A stretch of DNA of 27,790 nucleotides from 2-02-FULL-62-14 sp035632555 (GTDB lineage Bacteria; Nitrospirota; Nitrospiria; Nitrospirales; Nitrospiraceae): NCBI GenBank assembly GCA_035632555.1, contig DASQGO010000129.1, forward strand, positions 1 to 27,790. Direction: 5' to 3'. The notes under the pieces were generated by a model. That model had not been told where the DNA came from. It saw only the letters and a list, made by a program, of their open reading frames with translations, and did not search any database. This document shows positions 1 through 8,067 of this stretch, in pieces. How positions within the stretch are numbered: position 1 is the first letter of the stretch; each line of letters starts with the position of its first letter. The translations under genes were made by a program, and so were the position numbers.

Positions 1-403
1 GGCAGGACAGTTCCTGGCCTCCTGCGGGCTGGCCAGCGCCGCCATCGACGTCTCCGACGGACTGTCCGGAGACCTCGCGCATCTCTGTGAACGGAGCGCA
101 GTCGGAGTTGAGCTCGACGCGGCAGCCTTGCCGCTTTCGCGCCCCTGCCAAGCCTATGCCGCGGCGAAAAAAACCGATGCGATACGGCTGGCGCTGCGCG
201 GAGGGGAAGACTACGAATTGCTCTTCACCGCGCCTGCGACAAAGCATATGGCGCTGAGCCGTTTCAAGCACGGTGCAGGATGCCGGCTTACACCCATCGG
301 CGTCATCCGCCCCAAGCGATTCGGCCTTCAACTAAGAACCAGCAGCGGCAACATGCTCCCGCTGCGGAACACGAGCTACCAACATTTCACTCCCAACGGA
401 TAG
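1..403 (+). CDS. thiL: Thiamine-monophosphate kinase, C-terminal part (cut by window edge)
   Basis: ThiL phosphorylates thiamine monophosphate to thiamine diphosphate, the last step of cofactor synthesis, in the cytoplasm. Reading from base 2 the frame is open from the window edge to a TAG at 401-403, so the start lies outside. Visible motifs are IDVSDGLSGDLAHLC, the conserved mid-protein segment of the family, and ALRGGEDYELLFT, the C-terminal motif of the AIR-synthase-like fold. Only about the last 133 residues are present. The next gene starts seven bases after the stop, and its ribosome site (GGAG) overlaps the stop, so the two are probably cotranscribed. The other thi genes of the window (thiS, thiG, thiE) are about 10 kb away on the other strand. 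Confidence 0.9.
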   Translation, partial: AGQFLASCGLASAAIDVSDGLSGDLAHLCERSAVGVELDAAALPLSRPCQAYAAAKKTDAIRLALRGGEDYELLFTAPATKHMALSRFKHGAGCRLTPIGVIRPKRFGLQLRTSSGNMLPLRNTSYQHFTPNG

Positions 404-409
404 GAGACC

Positions 410-898
410 ATGCCGTCGCTGGATCAGATCCGTGCCTCTCTCAAGCAACTCCTTCATCTCAAGGAGTCCCCGCATCGGACTGCGCTGGCCTTTGCGATCG
501 GAGCGTTTATCGCTTTTTCACCGACCTACGGACTCCACACGCTCAGCGTCCTGTTTTGCGTCTGGGCTTTTCGTCTGAACGCCATGGCCCTCATCGCAGG
601 CTCGTTGATCAATAACCCATGGACGGTGATACCCATTCTCGGCGCAACCATCTGGACCGGCGTCCAGTTGATCGGCCTGCCTGAAGTGCCTTCCGTCGAT
701 TGGACCGACCTGAGCATGCTGGCCTTCTACGAACAGGTCAAACCCTACGCAGCTCCGTTTGCCCTGGGCGGATTCGTCCTGAGCGCGGTCGGCGCCGCGA
801 TCAGCTATCCGATCGCCTACATGACGATTACCGCGCATCGCGGGCGGCGTGCCCGGGACGGAGCGGAGCAATTGCCACCCGAGACCGGCCTGGGCTAA
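410..898 (+). CDS. DUF2062 family membrane protein
   Basis: A 162-residue membrane protein matching the DUF2062 pattern: an N-terminal SPHRTALAFAIGAFIAFSP block, then GLHTL, a hydrophobic stretch with FRLNAMALIAGSLINNPWT, and a final hydrophobic helix near residues 112-138. The NNPWT motif and the proline-rich turn after the first membrane segment are typical of the family. I expect about three membrane helices and a short cytoplasmic tail. The function of DUF2062 is not settled; members are often found near glycosyltransferases or cell-envelope genes, and nothing here narrows this. The ATG at 410 follows TAGGAGACC, which holds both the thiL stop and a ribosome site, so translation is probably coupled to thiL. 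Confidence 0.85.
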   Translation: MPSLDQIRASLKQLLHLKESPHRTALAFAIGAFIAFSPTYGLHTLSVLFCVWAFRLNAMALIAGSLINNPWTVIPILGATIWTGVQLIGLPEVPSVDWTDLSMLAFYEQVKPYAAPFALGGFVLSAVGAAISYPIAYMTITAHRGRRARDGAEQLPPETGLG

Positions 899-922
899 GA
901 TGCCCTAGGAACTCGCCGCGCG

Positions 923-2347
923 ATGGACACCGCCACGACCAGGTTCAGCGCACCCTACGATGGGTCGGCTCTCATTGCCGACCCCATCCACGAATACATT
1001 ACCTTTACGGTTCCCTACTCCGACCACGACCCGTCCGAAAAAACGGAAAAGGATCTCGTTGACTCTCCCTGGGTCCAGCGGCTTCGCTATATCTACCAAC
1101 TGCAAAGCGCACGCTGGGTCTATCCCTCGGCTGAACACAGCCGCTTTCAACACTCCCTGGGCGTGATGCACGTGGCCGGACGGTTCGCACGCCATCTCTA
1201 TCCGTCGCTTGCCAAGGTCATCCCCGACCTTCCTTCGCCGTTCTATATCGAAGAACTGCTGCGCATCACCGCGCTCCTGCACGACATCGGCCACGGCCCG
1301 TTCTGTCATTTTTTCGATGAGAATTTCCTGGAGCAATTCGGCCTGACCCACGAACGCATCGGGCAGGTCATCATCCGCGAGCATCTCGGCAAGATCATCC
1401 GTAAAATCCGCCGAAGCCCCCACGGCCCCTTCAACCCCGGCGAGCAACTGGATCCCGACCACATCGCGTTCTTGATTCTCAAGGATCCCGAGAAGGACAG
1501 CGGCCGCTACCCGAAATGGCTGGCCTTTCTCCAGCCGGTGATCGGCGGCATCTATACCGCCGACAACCTGGACTATGTCCTGCGGGACGCGTACATGTGC
1601 GGCGTGGCCGTCGGGCCGGTGGACCTCACACGCCTCATCCACTACACGCTCATGACTCCGAAAGGACTCACCATCCACCGGACCGGCCTGCCCGCGCTGC
1701 AGATGTTTTTAAACACCCGGCTGTATCTCTATTCCAACGTGTACTACCACCGGACAACCCGGGCTATCGACATTCACCTGCGCGAGATTTTCGGCGATAC
1801 GATGGCCTACCTGTTCCCGCACAATCCCCTGGATCACATGGACGACTACCTGCATCTCACCGACTGGTCGCTGATGGAAACCGTCCGTCGGTGGCCCACG
1901 GACAAGAGCGAGAAGAAACGGAAACTGGGAAAGGAATGGGCCCGCATCCTGGGGCGGGACGTGAAATGGAAGATGGCCTATAACGCGTTCCTGCCGACAC
2001 GGGGAGACGAACGGGGCCGCACGTTCATGGACCGACAGACGATCGAGGGGCGCATCAGGAAGGCCCTGCCCCCACGCCTGCAGAAACTGCCGTTCCGTGT
2101 GGACATGGCCAACCAGGATCCCCGCCCGATCAATCTACTCAATATGGGCGAGTTTCAAATCTACGTGTACGATCCCGCCACGCAGGCCGTTTCCAAGGAA
2201 GCGTTGAAAGAGTTTTTCGATTATCTGCCGGCGCGGATCGTGCAATTTAGAATCTTCGCCAAGGATCACGGGGCCGATGCGGAACTTTCCCGCGTCGCCG
2301 AGAAGGTGATCGCCTCGGACGGCCACAGCATCAAAACCAACGTGTGA
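923..2347 (+). CDS. HD-domain phosphohydrolase (dGTPase/SAMHD1-like, COG1078 type)
   Basis: A 474-residue protein of the HD superfamily of metal-dependent phosphohydrolases. The metal-binding pattern is visible: H77 in RFQHSLGVMHVAGRFA, H120-D121 in ALLHDIGHGPFCHFF, and a downstream Asp in ADNLDYVLRDAY. The opening (DPIHEYITFT, then DSPWVQRLRYIYQL and the HSRFQHSLG segment) is the layout of SAMHD1-like and dGTP triphosphohydrolase-like proteins. A nucleotide triphosphate substrate is likely by family, but cannot be read from the sequence. The ATG at 923 has AGGA about 12 bases upstream. It lies 24 bases after the DUF2062 gene and is probably the last gene of the thiL run. The next gene is convergent, and I see no clear hairpin terminator in 2348-2493. 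Confidence 0.88.
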   Translation: MDTATTRFSAPYDGSALIADPIHEYITFTVPYSDHDPSEKTEKDLVDSPWVQRLRYIYQLQSARWVYPSAEHSRFQHSLGVMHVAGRFARHLYPSLAKVIPDLPSPFYIEELLRITALLHDIGHGPFCHFFDENFLEQFGLTHERIGQVIIREHLGKIIRKIRRSPHGPFNPGEQLDPDHIAFLILKDPEKDSGRYPKWLAFLQPVIGGIYTADNLDYVLRDAYMCGVAVGPVDLTRLIHYTLMTPKGLTIHRTGLPALQMFLNTRLYLYSNVYYHRTTRAIDIHLREIFGDTMAYLFPHNPLDHMDDYLHLTDWSLMETVRRWPTDKSEKKRKLGKEWARILGRDVKWKMAYNAFLPTRGDERGRTFMDRQTIEGRIRKALPPRLQKLPFRVDMANQDPRPINLLNMGEFQIYVYDPATQAVSKEALKEFFDYLPARIVQFRIFAKDHGADAELSRVAEKVIASDGHSIKTNV

Positions 2348-2493
2348 CAGCGGCGGGCTATATTTTCGGCTAGTACCGCTAAAACGCCTTCGTGGTGCCG
2401 GTGAACGCTGGAAGCTGCGGTCGTCCCCTGCTTGAGATACTCGCCTGGAATTGGACCGCTATCATACACGCGCTTCCTCCCTCGCCATACCCG

Positions 2494-3441
2494 TCAACGT
2501 GAGACTGCACGGATGTCCTCAAGCGACAGGTTCACCAGCGAATAGGGATTCACGCGGGCACCGTTGAGGCGAACTCCGAGATGCAAATGCGGTCCGGTCG
2601 CTCGACCGGTGGCTCCGACCTTGCCGATCGCCTGTCCCTGCTTGACCAACTCGCCGTCCTGCACCAGCACCTCCGAGAGATGGAAATACATGGAATACAG
2701 CCCGAGTCCATGATCCACAAACACACCCTTGCCGGAAAAAAAGTGATCCACGGTCAACCGTGCGATCCCGTCGTTCATCGCCACCACAGGCGTTCCCAAC
2801 GGGGCGGTAATATCCTCCCCATTGTGGGGACTCCGCGCCTGGCCATTGATGACTCGCGTGCGTCCAAAGGCGCCGGCGGTCTCCCCCTGTACCGGTTCGA
2901 CAAACGGGCCGTCCCACATCCGCTCCCGGGACATGCCTTGAAGAATGGACTTGACCTGCTCCTGCTCCGTCTTCACGCGGACGAGATTCTCCTCGTCCAA
3001 ATCGACTTTTTCGCTCGGCAGTGTGAGGTGCTGAACGGGATATTTCTCCTTCAACACCAGGACGCTGTAACTCAAATGCCGCGTCGTATCACGCTCGCGG
3101 ACCTCCACCATAAGCTCGTGCATGCCCGGCCTATCCTGCATGTCAATGCCGAGTAATCCGGCCACCATGCCGGAACGCCCCCCCGGAGCCGTGAAGAATG
3201 GAATCGTGCGACCGAGGAATCGTCCCGTCACGCTGGCCACATGACTGCCCGCCGGCACCTGGATCAGCAGCACCTGTCCCTGCTTGCCACTGTACTGCCC
3301 ATCAGCCCCCTGGATCTCATGCGGAGCGTTCGGAAACAGATCGACAGGAAACACACTGGCCAGGAGAATCGCCGCCGTGAGAATCCACACATGCGTGGGG
3401 CCGCCTCGAAGAAGTGTTTTCAGGCTCATTGAATTGCTCAT
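2494..3441 (-). CDS. M23 (LytM-type) metallopeptidase, membrane-anchored or secreted
   Basis: A 315-residue protein with an N-terminal hydrophobic anchor or uncleaved signal (about residues 18-36) and a C-terminal M23 zinc peptidase domain (about 195-300). The zinc ligands are intact: H206 and D210 in SPHNGEDI, and H285/H287 in GPHLHLGV. Enzymes of this family cut peptide cross-bridges of peptidoglycan in the periplasm. Residues 45-130 look like a beta-rich region of unknown role, and 140-170 could form a helix. The ATG at 3441 overlaps the pafA stop in the four-base pattern ATGA, which indicates translational coupling to the Pup ligase gene. ATG codon 5 is an alternative start. Why a wall hydrolase sits at the end of a proteasome operon is not explained by the sequence. 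Confidence 0.88.
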   Translation of the reverse strand: MSNSMSLKTLLRGGPTHVWILTAAILLASVFPVDLFPNAPHEIQGADGQYSGKQGQVLLIQVPAGSHVASVTGRFLGRTIPFFTAPGGRSGMVAGLLGIDMQDRPGMHELMVEVRERDTTRHLSYSVLVLKEKYPVQHLTLPSEKVDLDEENLVRVKTEQEQVKSILQGMSRERMWDGPFVEPVQGETAGAFGRTRVINGQARSPHNGEDITAPLGTPVVAMNDGIARLTVDHFFSGKGVFVDHGLGLYSMYFHLSEVLVQDGELVKQGQAIGKVGATGRATGPHLHLGVRLNGARVNPYSLVNLSLEDIRAVSR

Positions 3442-4814
3442 CGGTAGAACCGCGGGCCAGCAACTTGTGAGACTAATTCTTCCACACGTCTATTCACCGC
3501 ACTGAACGGATCCATGCAAAGAATCGTCTCTTCCCAATAGCCATTGAGCTTGAGATAGGTCCAATCCACCGTGTACGAACGATTCTTGGCCCTGGCGAAC
3601 CGGATAAAATCCCCACGCACCTTCGCGCGCGTGGTCTGCGGAGGAATGGACATCGCCGCCTGGATGGCCTCTTCCTCCACCGCCCGTTCGACCAGCCCGC
3701 GCGACTCCATGAGATAATAGAGCCCCCGGGTCCGCTTGACGTCGTGATACTGGAGATCCATCAGAAAGACCTTGGAATCATCCCAGTTGCATCCTTTTTT
3801 GTCCACGTAGGACTGAATCAGCAGGCGTTTGCTCGCCCAATCCACCTCGCGGGTCAATTGGAACGGGTCATCGTCCAACTGCTCAAGGATGCGTCCCCAT
3901 TTATCGTGCACGTCTTCCAGAACCGGATCGTCCGGCTGTGTCTTCAGATAATCGTGTGCCCGCTCCCAATAGGTCCGCTGAATCTCAATCGCGCTCATCT
4001 GCCGGCCATCATCCAGCTTGACCTTTTTCTTCAATGTCGGGTCGCGCGAGATCTCGCGGATCGCCTTGACCGGATCCTCCAGCTCCATGCCGGAAACGGT
4101 AAACCCATCTTCCACCATTGAAAGCACCAGCGACGCCGTGCCGACCTTGAGATAGGTGGCGTATTCGGACATGTTGGAGTCCCCGACGATGATGTGGAGC
4201 CGCCGGTACCGCTCCGCATCCGCATGCGGTTCGTCGCGCGTGTTGATGATGCTGCGGGAGGACGTCGTGGATGATGACGTTTTCTCATGAATATGCTGTG
4301 CCCGCTGCGAGATGAAATATTGCGGCTTGCCCGATACCTTGAGCACCTTCCCGGCCCCCGCGAAGATCTGACGGGTCACGAAGAAAGGGATCAACTGTTC
4401 GGTCACCTTCCAGAAATCCACGTCCCGGCGCATGAGATAATTTTCGTGGCAGCCGTAGGTATTGCCCAGCGAGTCGGTGTTATTTTTGAAAATGTAGATT
4501 TCTCCCGAGAGCCCCTCCTCACGCAGCCGCTCTTCCGCCGCCGGGAGACAGGCCTCGAGCAGCCGCTCCCCAGCCTTGTCGTGGATCACGAGATCCATGA
4601 TGTTGTCGCATTCGGGGGTGGAGTATTCGGGATGGCAGCCGGTGTCCTGATAGAACCGGGCACCGTTGACGAGAAACGCGTTGGATGGCCAGCTGTTGGG
4701 AATCAACCCCTCGAAGATATAGCCCAGCACCTTCTCCATCGGGAGATAGATGCGCCCGTTGGGGGAGAAAATCAGCCCATACTCGTTTTCGAGTCCGAAG
4801 ATTCTCGGTTTCAT
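3438..4814 (-). CDS. pafA: Pup--protein ligase PafA
   Basis: PafA joins the C-terminal Glu side chain of a Pup-type tag to lysines of target proteins, using ATP, in the cytoplasm. The 458-residue product has the family hallmarks: E9 in IFGLENEYG (metal/ATP site), D57 in FYQDTGCHPEYSTPECD (the position of the catalytic Asp), KNNTDSLGNTYGCHENYL, and NTRDEPHAD followed by RLHIIVGDSNMSEYATYLKVGT. It lacks the internal loop present in Dop at residues 36-75, which separates the two paralogues. The ATG at 4814 has a GGGG stretch just upstream. An 89-base gap separates it from prcA, and its last bases overlap the M23 peptidase start. Length and motifs look complete, so the enzyme is probably active; its tag partner is not visible nearby. 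Confidence 0.96.
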   Translation of the reverse strand: MKPRIFGLENEYGLIFSPNGRIYLPMEKVLGYIFEGLIPNSWPSNAFLVNGARFYQDTGCHPEYSTPECDNIMDLVIHDKAGERLLEACLPAAEERLREEGLSGEIYIFKNNTDSLGNTYGCHENYLMRRDVDFWKVTEQLIPFFVTRQIFAGAGKVLKVSGKPQYFISQRAQHIHEKTSSSTTSSRSIINTRDEPHADAERYRRLHIIVGDSNMSEYATYLKVGTASLVLSMVEDGFTVSGMELEDPVKAIREISRDPTLKKKVKLDDGRQMSAIEIQRTYWERAHDYLKTQPDDPVLEDVHDKWGRILEQLDDDPFQLTREVDWASKRLLIQSYVDKKGCNWDDSKVFLMDLQYHDVKRTRGLYYLMESRGLVERAVEEEAIQAAMSIPPQTTRAKVRGDFIRFARAKNRSYTVDWTYLKLNGYWEETILCMDPFSAVNRRVEELVSQVAGPRFYR

Positions 4815-4903
4815 AGGTGTGCCCCGGGTGTGATCGAGGCGATAAAACCAGCATACACCCGACCGGCATCTTCTTCAACCGCGCGGAAGAACAGGGAAAG
4901 CAC

Positions 4904-5584
4904 TCAGGCGAGGATCTGGCGGGCTTCGGCAGCGGGCACGCGGCGGAACTTTCTCCCGGCACGGTCGCGGGTAAGCACGGCGATTTCGAGCCCTTCGAGG
5001 GGGAGTTTCTGGTTGGTTACATGTTCAAGCGCATGGATGCAGAGTGAGACCGCATCCTTCAAGGATGACTTCTCTTTGTACCGTTCCTTGAGGACAATCT
5101 GAACTGCTTCGGACCGTCCGCCGATCACGGCATACCCCCGCTCGTCGAAGATGCTGCCGTCGAAGGAAATCCGGTAGATTTCGTTGGAATGTCCGTTGCC
5201 CCCCACCTGCACAACCAGGATTTCCACCTCCATCGGTTTCAGTTCCTGGCTGAACACGGTGCCGAGGGTCTGCGAATAGGCGTTCGCCAGCGATCGAGCC
5301 GTGACATCCTCGCGGCTGTACATGAAGCCTTTCAGATCGGCATGGCGAATGCCGGCCTTGCGCAGGTTTTCGAACTCGCTGTACTTGCCGGCCCCTGAGA
5401 GCGCGATATTGTCGTAGACCTCAGAAATTTTATACAAGGACGCGCTCGGGTTGTCCGCCACCAGCAGCACGCCGCCCTGATATTCCATCACGATAATGGA
5501 TCGCCCTTTGGCGATGCCTTTCTTGGCATACTCTGCCTTATCCTGCATCACCTGTTCAGGTGAGACATAGTACGGCATCGGCAT
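4904..5584 (-). CDS. prcA: Proteasome alpha subunit
   Basis: The alpha subunit forms the outer rings of the 20S proteasome; its N-terminal tails gate the pore and its surface docks the Mpa/ARC ATPase. The 226-residue product begins MPMPYYVSPEQVM and continues with KAEYAKKGIAKGRS, the gate segment and first helix typical of bacterial PrcA. Later blocks GKYSEFENLRKAGIRHAD and YSQTLGTVFSQELKPMEVEILV are also characteristic. There is no catalytic Thr, as expected. It is slightly shorter than actinobacterial PrcA, which has a longer C-terminal tail. The ATG lies two bases after the stop of the 30-codon micro-ORF, with a G-rich ribosome site inside that ORF, so its translation is probably coupled to it. 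Confidence 0.96.
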   Translation of the reverse strand: MPMPYYVSPEQVMQDKAEYAKKGIAKGRSIIVMEYQGGVLLVADNPSASLYKISEVYDNIALSGAGKYSEFENLRKAGIRHADLKGFMYSREDVTARSLANAYSQTLGTVFSQELKPMEVEILVVQVGGNGHSNEIYRISFDGSIFDERGYAVIGGRSEAVQIVLKERYKEKSSLKDAVSLCIHALEHVTNQKLPLEGLEIAVLTRDRAGRKFRRVPAAEARQILA

Positions 5585-5586
5585 GG

Positions 5587-5679
5587 TCAGCCCCCTTGCC
5601 TCGCCTTAAGAACGAAGACGGGCATACCCTCTTGTCCTTCCATCACCTGTTCGGACGAAACGTAATAGGGCACCGGCAT
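5587..5679 (-). CDS. 30-residue micro-ORF resembling the PrcA N-terminus, ending in Gly-Gly
   Basis: This frame starts with ATG two bases after the prcB stop and ends with TGA two bases before the prcA ATG. A ribosome site (AAGAAAGAG) lies at the end of prcB. Its first 13 residues, MPVPYYVSSEQVM, match PrcA MPMPYYVSPEQVM at 11 positions. The codons differ synonymously at five of these positions (both Tyr, Val, Ser and one Pro codon), which suggests selection on the peptide rather than a recent copy. The second half (EGQEGMPVFVLKARQGG) shows no resemblance to PrcA. It could be a relic of a second alpha-subunit gene, a gate-mimicking peptide, a coupling leader for prcA, or, much less likely, a tag. 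A Pup tag would need Glu or Gln at its C-terminus, which is absent here. Confidence 0.6.
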   Translation of the reverse strand: MPVPYYVSSEQVMEGQEGMPVFVLKARQGG

Positions 5680-5681
5680 AA

Positions 5682-6509
5682 TCAGCGCTCTTTCTTCTTC
5701 GTGTCGAGCAGCGCGGCATACATGGACCGGACGCGGGACTCTTCAACATCCAGGATCCCGGCCGCAGCAACCACCTTGGCGGTCGGATAGATGCCCCGCA
5801 CGAAATCCGGCCCGCCCGTACCGACATCCTCATCCGCCGCCGTGTACAGGGCGCGTAACGCGATGTCCAGCGCGTCCTGCTCAGGCAGGTCCTTGCGGAA
5901 ATGCTCCCGCATGGCATTGCGGGCATCCTTCCCACCGGATCCGATCGCATAGTAATCCGACTCCTCGTACCGGCCGCCGGTAATGTCGTATTTGAAGATC
6001 CGGCCCTCGTCCCGCTTGCGGTCGTAGCCAACGTAGATCGGCAGGACGACAAGTCCCTGAAACACCATCGGCAGGTTGGCCTTCACCATTTGGCCCAGCT
6101 TGTTCGCCTTGCCTTCGCACGAGAGCGGCACCCCTTCGAGCTTTTCGTAGTGCTCCAGTTCTGTCTGAAACAGCCTGGCCATTTCGATGCAGGGCCCTGC
6201 GGCCCCGGCGATCGCCATTGCCGAATGCTCGTCGATCTTGAACACTTTTTCGATGCGTCGATCGGCGATCTGGAATCCTTCCGTGGCCCGGCGATCGCCG
6301 GCGATCACGACGCCGCCCCGGTACTTGATCGCCAGCACGGTCGTCCCGTGCGCGACCGGCGGCACGGCTGCGCTCCGATGTTCATCGTGAGCGCCCCCGG
6401 AGTGGACAGGCGCCTGCCCCCCTCGTCCCAACGGGGTCAGGTCAGGGCGGTGCTGCGCGAGATAATCAAAGAAACTCGAACTGTGGTACTCGTCGGAAAA
6501 AAACGGCAC
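5682..6509 (-). CDS. prcB: Proteasome beta subunit (with propeptide)
   Basis: PrcB forms the inner proteolytic rings of the 20S proteasome. The 275-residue precursor has a propeptide of about 55 residues ending HG, followed by TTVLAIKYRGG; Thr56 is the expected N-terminal nucleophile after self-cleavage. The propeptide carries SSFFDYLAQHRPDLTP, which resembles the SSF..FL...PELLP segment of actinobacterial PrcB propeptides. Further blocks are AGDRRATEGFQIADRRIEKVF, with the conserved Asp and Arg, and AIAGAAGPCIEMARLFQ. The start is GTG at 6509, chosen because AAGGAG lies nine bases upstream (6519-6524). It follows dop by 43 bases, a gap too small to hold a Pup gene. Its lysine-rich C-terminus overlaps the ribosome site of the micro-ORF. 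Confidence 0.96.
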   Translation of the reverse strand: MPFFSDEYHSSSFFDYLAQHRPDLTPLGRGGQAPVHSGGAHDEHRSAAVPPVAHGTTVLAIKYRGGVVIAGDRRATEGFQIADRRIEKVFKIDEHSAMAIAGAAGPCIEMARLFQTELEHYEKLEGVPLSCEGKANKLGQMVKANLPMVFQGLVVLPIYVGYDRKRDEGRIFKYDITGGRYEESDYYAIGSGGKDARNAMREHFRKDLPEQDALDIALRALYTAADEDVGTGGPDFVRGIYPTAKVVAAAGILDVEESRVRSMYAALLDTKKKER

Positions 6510-6552
6510 GTGTTTTTTCTCCTTAAGAACCGTTCCAACAGGACGCCGTGCG

Positions 6553-8037
6553 TCAGCCTGTCAATTTGGCCAGTTTGGCCAGTAACGTTTCGGCCGTCTC
6601 CGATGCCTCGAGCAATTCACGCGTCAGTGATTCCGTCCCGCGCAACGGGTCCATCAAGGGAATTCTCTTGATGGTCGTATTCCCCACATCGAACAGCACC
6701 GACGTCCAACTGGCCGCATAAATGGACCGGGGAAACCGCATGAGGCACTGCCCGCGGAAATAGGCCCGCGTATCAGGCGGCGGCAGCCGCTCGGCCTTTT
6801 CGATCTCGCTGTCCTGCAACAGTCGGTCGATCAGATTGCCGCGCTCCAATGTGTAGTACAGTCCCTTCTCGGGACGGATGTCGTGATACTGCAAATCAAG
6901 CATCGCGACCCGCGGATCGTCCCAGCCGCATCCCTTGCGCTCCATGTATGACCGGATCATCTGGCGCTTCGCCACCCAATCCAGCTCGCGTTCGAGCAGC
7001 ATCGGATCCTGCTCGAGCTTGTCGAGCACCTCTTCCCAACGCACCAGAATGTCCTTGGTGATCTGATTCAACTCGTGGCACGCATAGAAATCCATCGCCG
7101 CTTTCAGGTAGGCTCGCTGGACGCCGATCGCCGACGTCGACCGTCCGCCGGCCAGTTTCAGGGACCGTTTCACATCAAGATCCCGCGAAACCTCCTTGAG
7201 CGCCTGCACCGGATCCTCGAGCTCGATCTTCGGAAACTCCGCGCCGGCCTCGACCATCCCCAGCACCACCGCCAGCGTCCCAACCTTGAGATATGTGGAC
7301 AGTTCCGCCATGTTGGCGTCACCGACAATGACATGCAGCCGGCGGTACTTGGAAAAATCGGCATGCGGCTCATCACGGGTATTGATGATCGGCCGCTTCA
7401 CCATCGTGTTCAGATCGACCAGGCATTCGAAGAAATCGGCGCGCTGGGAAATCTGATAATCGGCGGGGCTCGTCTGGTTCTCCGCCCCGACTTTTCCGGC
7501 GCCGGCGTAGATCGGGCGCGTCACCAGAAACGGCAGCAAGATGGGGATCAAACGGTCGAACGGCACCGACCGGGACAACAGATAATTTTCGTGGTATCCG
7601 TAACTGTTCCCTTTTCCATCCGAATTGTTTTTATAGAGAAGAAACTGTTCGTTCCCGCGGGCCAGGGACATCGCGTGCAGACAGGCGGCAAGAACACGCT
7701 CCCCGGCACGCTCGAACGCAACGACCTGGCGCGGGTTCGTGCATTCCGGCGTGGAATATTCGGGGTGCGCGCCGTCGACATAGAGCCGCCCGCCGTTGGC
7801 CAGAGGCTTGTTCAGCAGCCGGTTGTATTCGGGACCGGGGCGTTCGCGCTCGCCTTCGACTTCAAACCCGCGGGCATCGAGCAACGGATTCTCGTTCTCG
7901 TAATCCCAAATTGCCTGCGGAGCCGGCAGCGACGGGTAGTGCCCGATCAGCTGCAACGAATGCGCAACCGGATCGAGTGACTCGACGTTCCGGGCGGCGA
8001 TACCGAATTCCGTTTCTGTTCCAAGGACACGTATCAC
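6553..8037 (-). CDS. dop: Deamidase/depupylase Dop
   Basis: Dop is a paralogue of PafA that removes Pup from proteins and, where the tag ends in Gln, deamidates it to Glu. The 494-residue product starts with RVLGTETEFGIA (E8 and E10, metal site) and has D88 in RLYVDGAHPEYSTPEC, plus KNNSDGKGNSYGYHENYL and NTRDEPHAD. The insertion at about residues 36-75 (PAPQAIWDYENENPLLD and following) is the Dop loop absent from PafA. The start is GTG at 8037 with GGAG about ten bases upstream. It is 30 bases downstream of the ATPase gene. Nothing appears truncated. In actinobacteria pup lies directly after dop; here prcB follows after 43 bases instead. Confidence 0.95.
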   Translation of the reverse strand: MIRVLGTETEFGIAARNVESLDPVAHSLQLIGHYPSLPAPQAIWDYENENPLLDARGFEVEGERERPGPEYNRLLNKPLANGGRLYVDGAHPEYSTPECTNPRQVVAFERAGERVLAACLHAMSLARGNEQFLLYKNNSDGKGNSYGYHENYLLSRSVPFDRLIPILLPFLVTRPIYAGAGKVGAENQTSPADYQISQRADFFECLVDLNTMVKRPIINTRDEPHADFSKYRRLHVIVGDANMAELSTYLKVGTLAVVLGMVEAGAEFPKIELEDPVQALKEVSRDLDVKRSLKLAGGRSTSAIGVQRAYLKAAMDFYACHELNQITKDILVRWEEVLDKLEQDPMLLERELDWVAKRQMIRSYMERKGCGWDDPRVAMLDLQYHDIRPEKGLYYTLERGNLIDRLLQDSEIEKAERLPPPDTRAYFRGQCLMRFPRSIYAASWTSVLFDVGNTTIKRIPLMDPLRGTESLTRELLEASETAETLLAKLAKLTG

Positions 8038-8067
8038 GTTGTTCGTCTCCGACCGCGTTCCCGACTC

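Noticed and set aside
905..1678. A 257-codon frame on the minus strand inside the HD-domain gene
   Set aside because: It is the antisense shadow of a well-supported gene, has no family similarity, and is one of many long antisense frames expected in GC-rich coding DNA.
2348..2493. A rho-independent terminator between the convergent HD and M23 genes
   Set aside because: No stable GC-rich stem followed by a T-run was found on either strand.
4811..4903. A 30-codon GTG frame filling the prcA-pafA gap exactly
   Set aside because: It starts right after the prcA stop and ends overlapping the pafA start, but it has no ribosome site and no resemblance to Pup, and a frame of this length is easily open by chance in GC-rich DNA.
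5587..5679. Calling the micro-ORF a Pup or UBact gene because it ends in Gly-Gly
   Set aside because: PafA-type ligases need a C-terminal Glu (or Gln to be deamidated), the peptide is only 30 residues long, and its first half is PrcA-like, not Pup-like.
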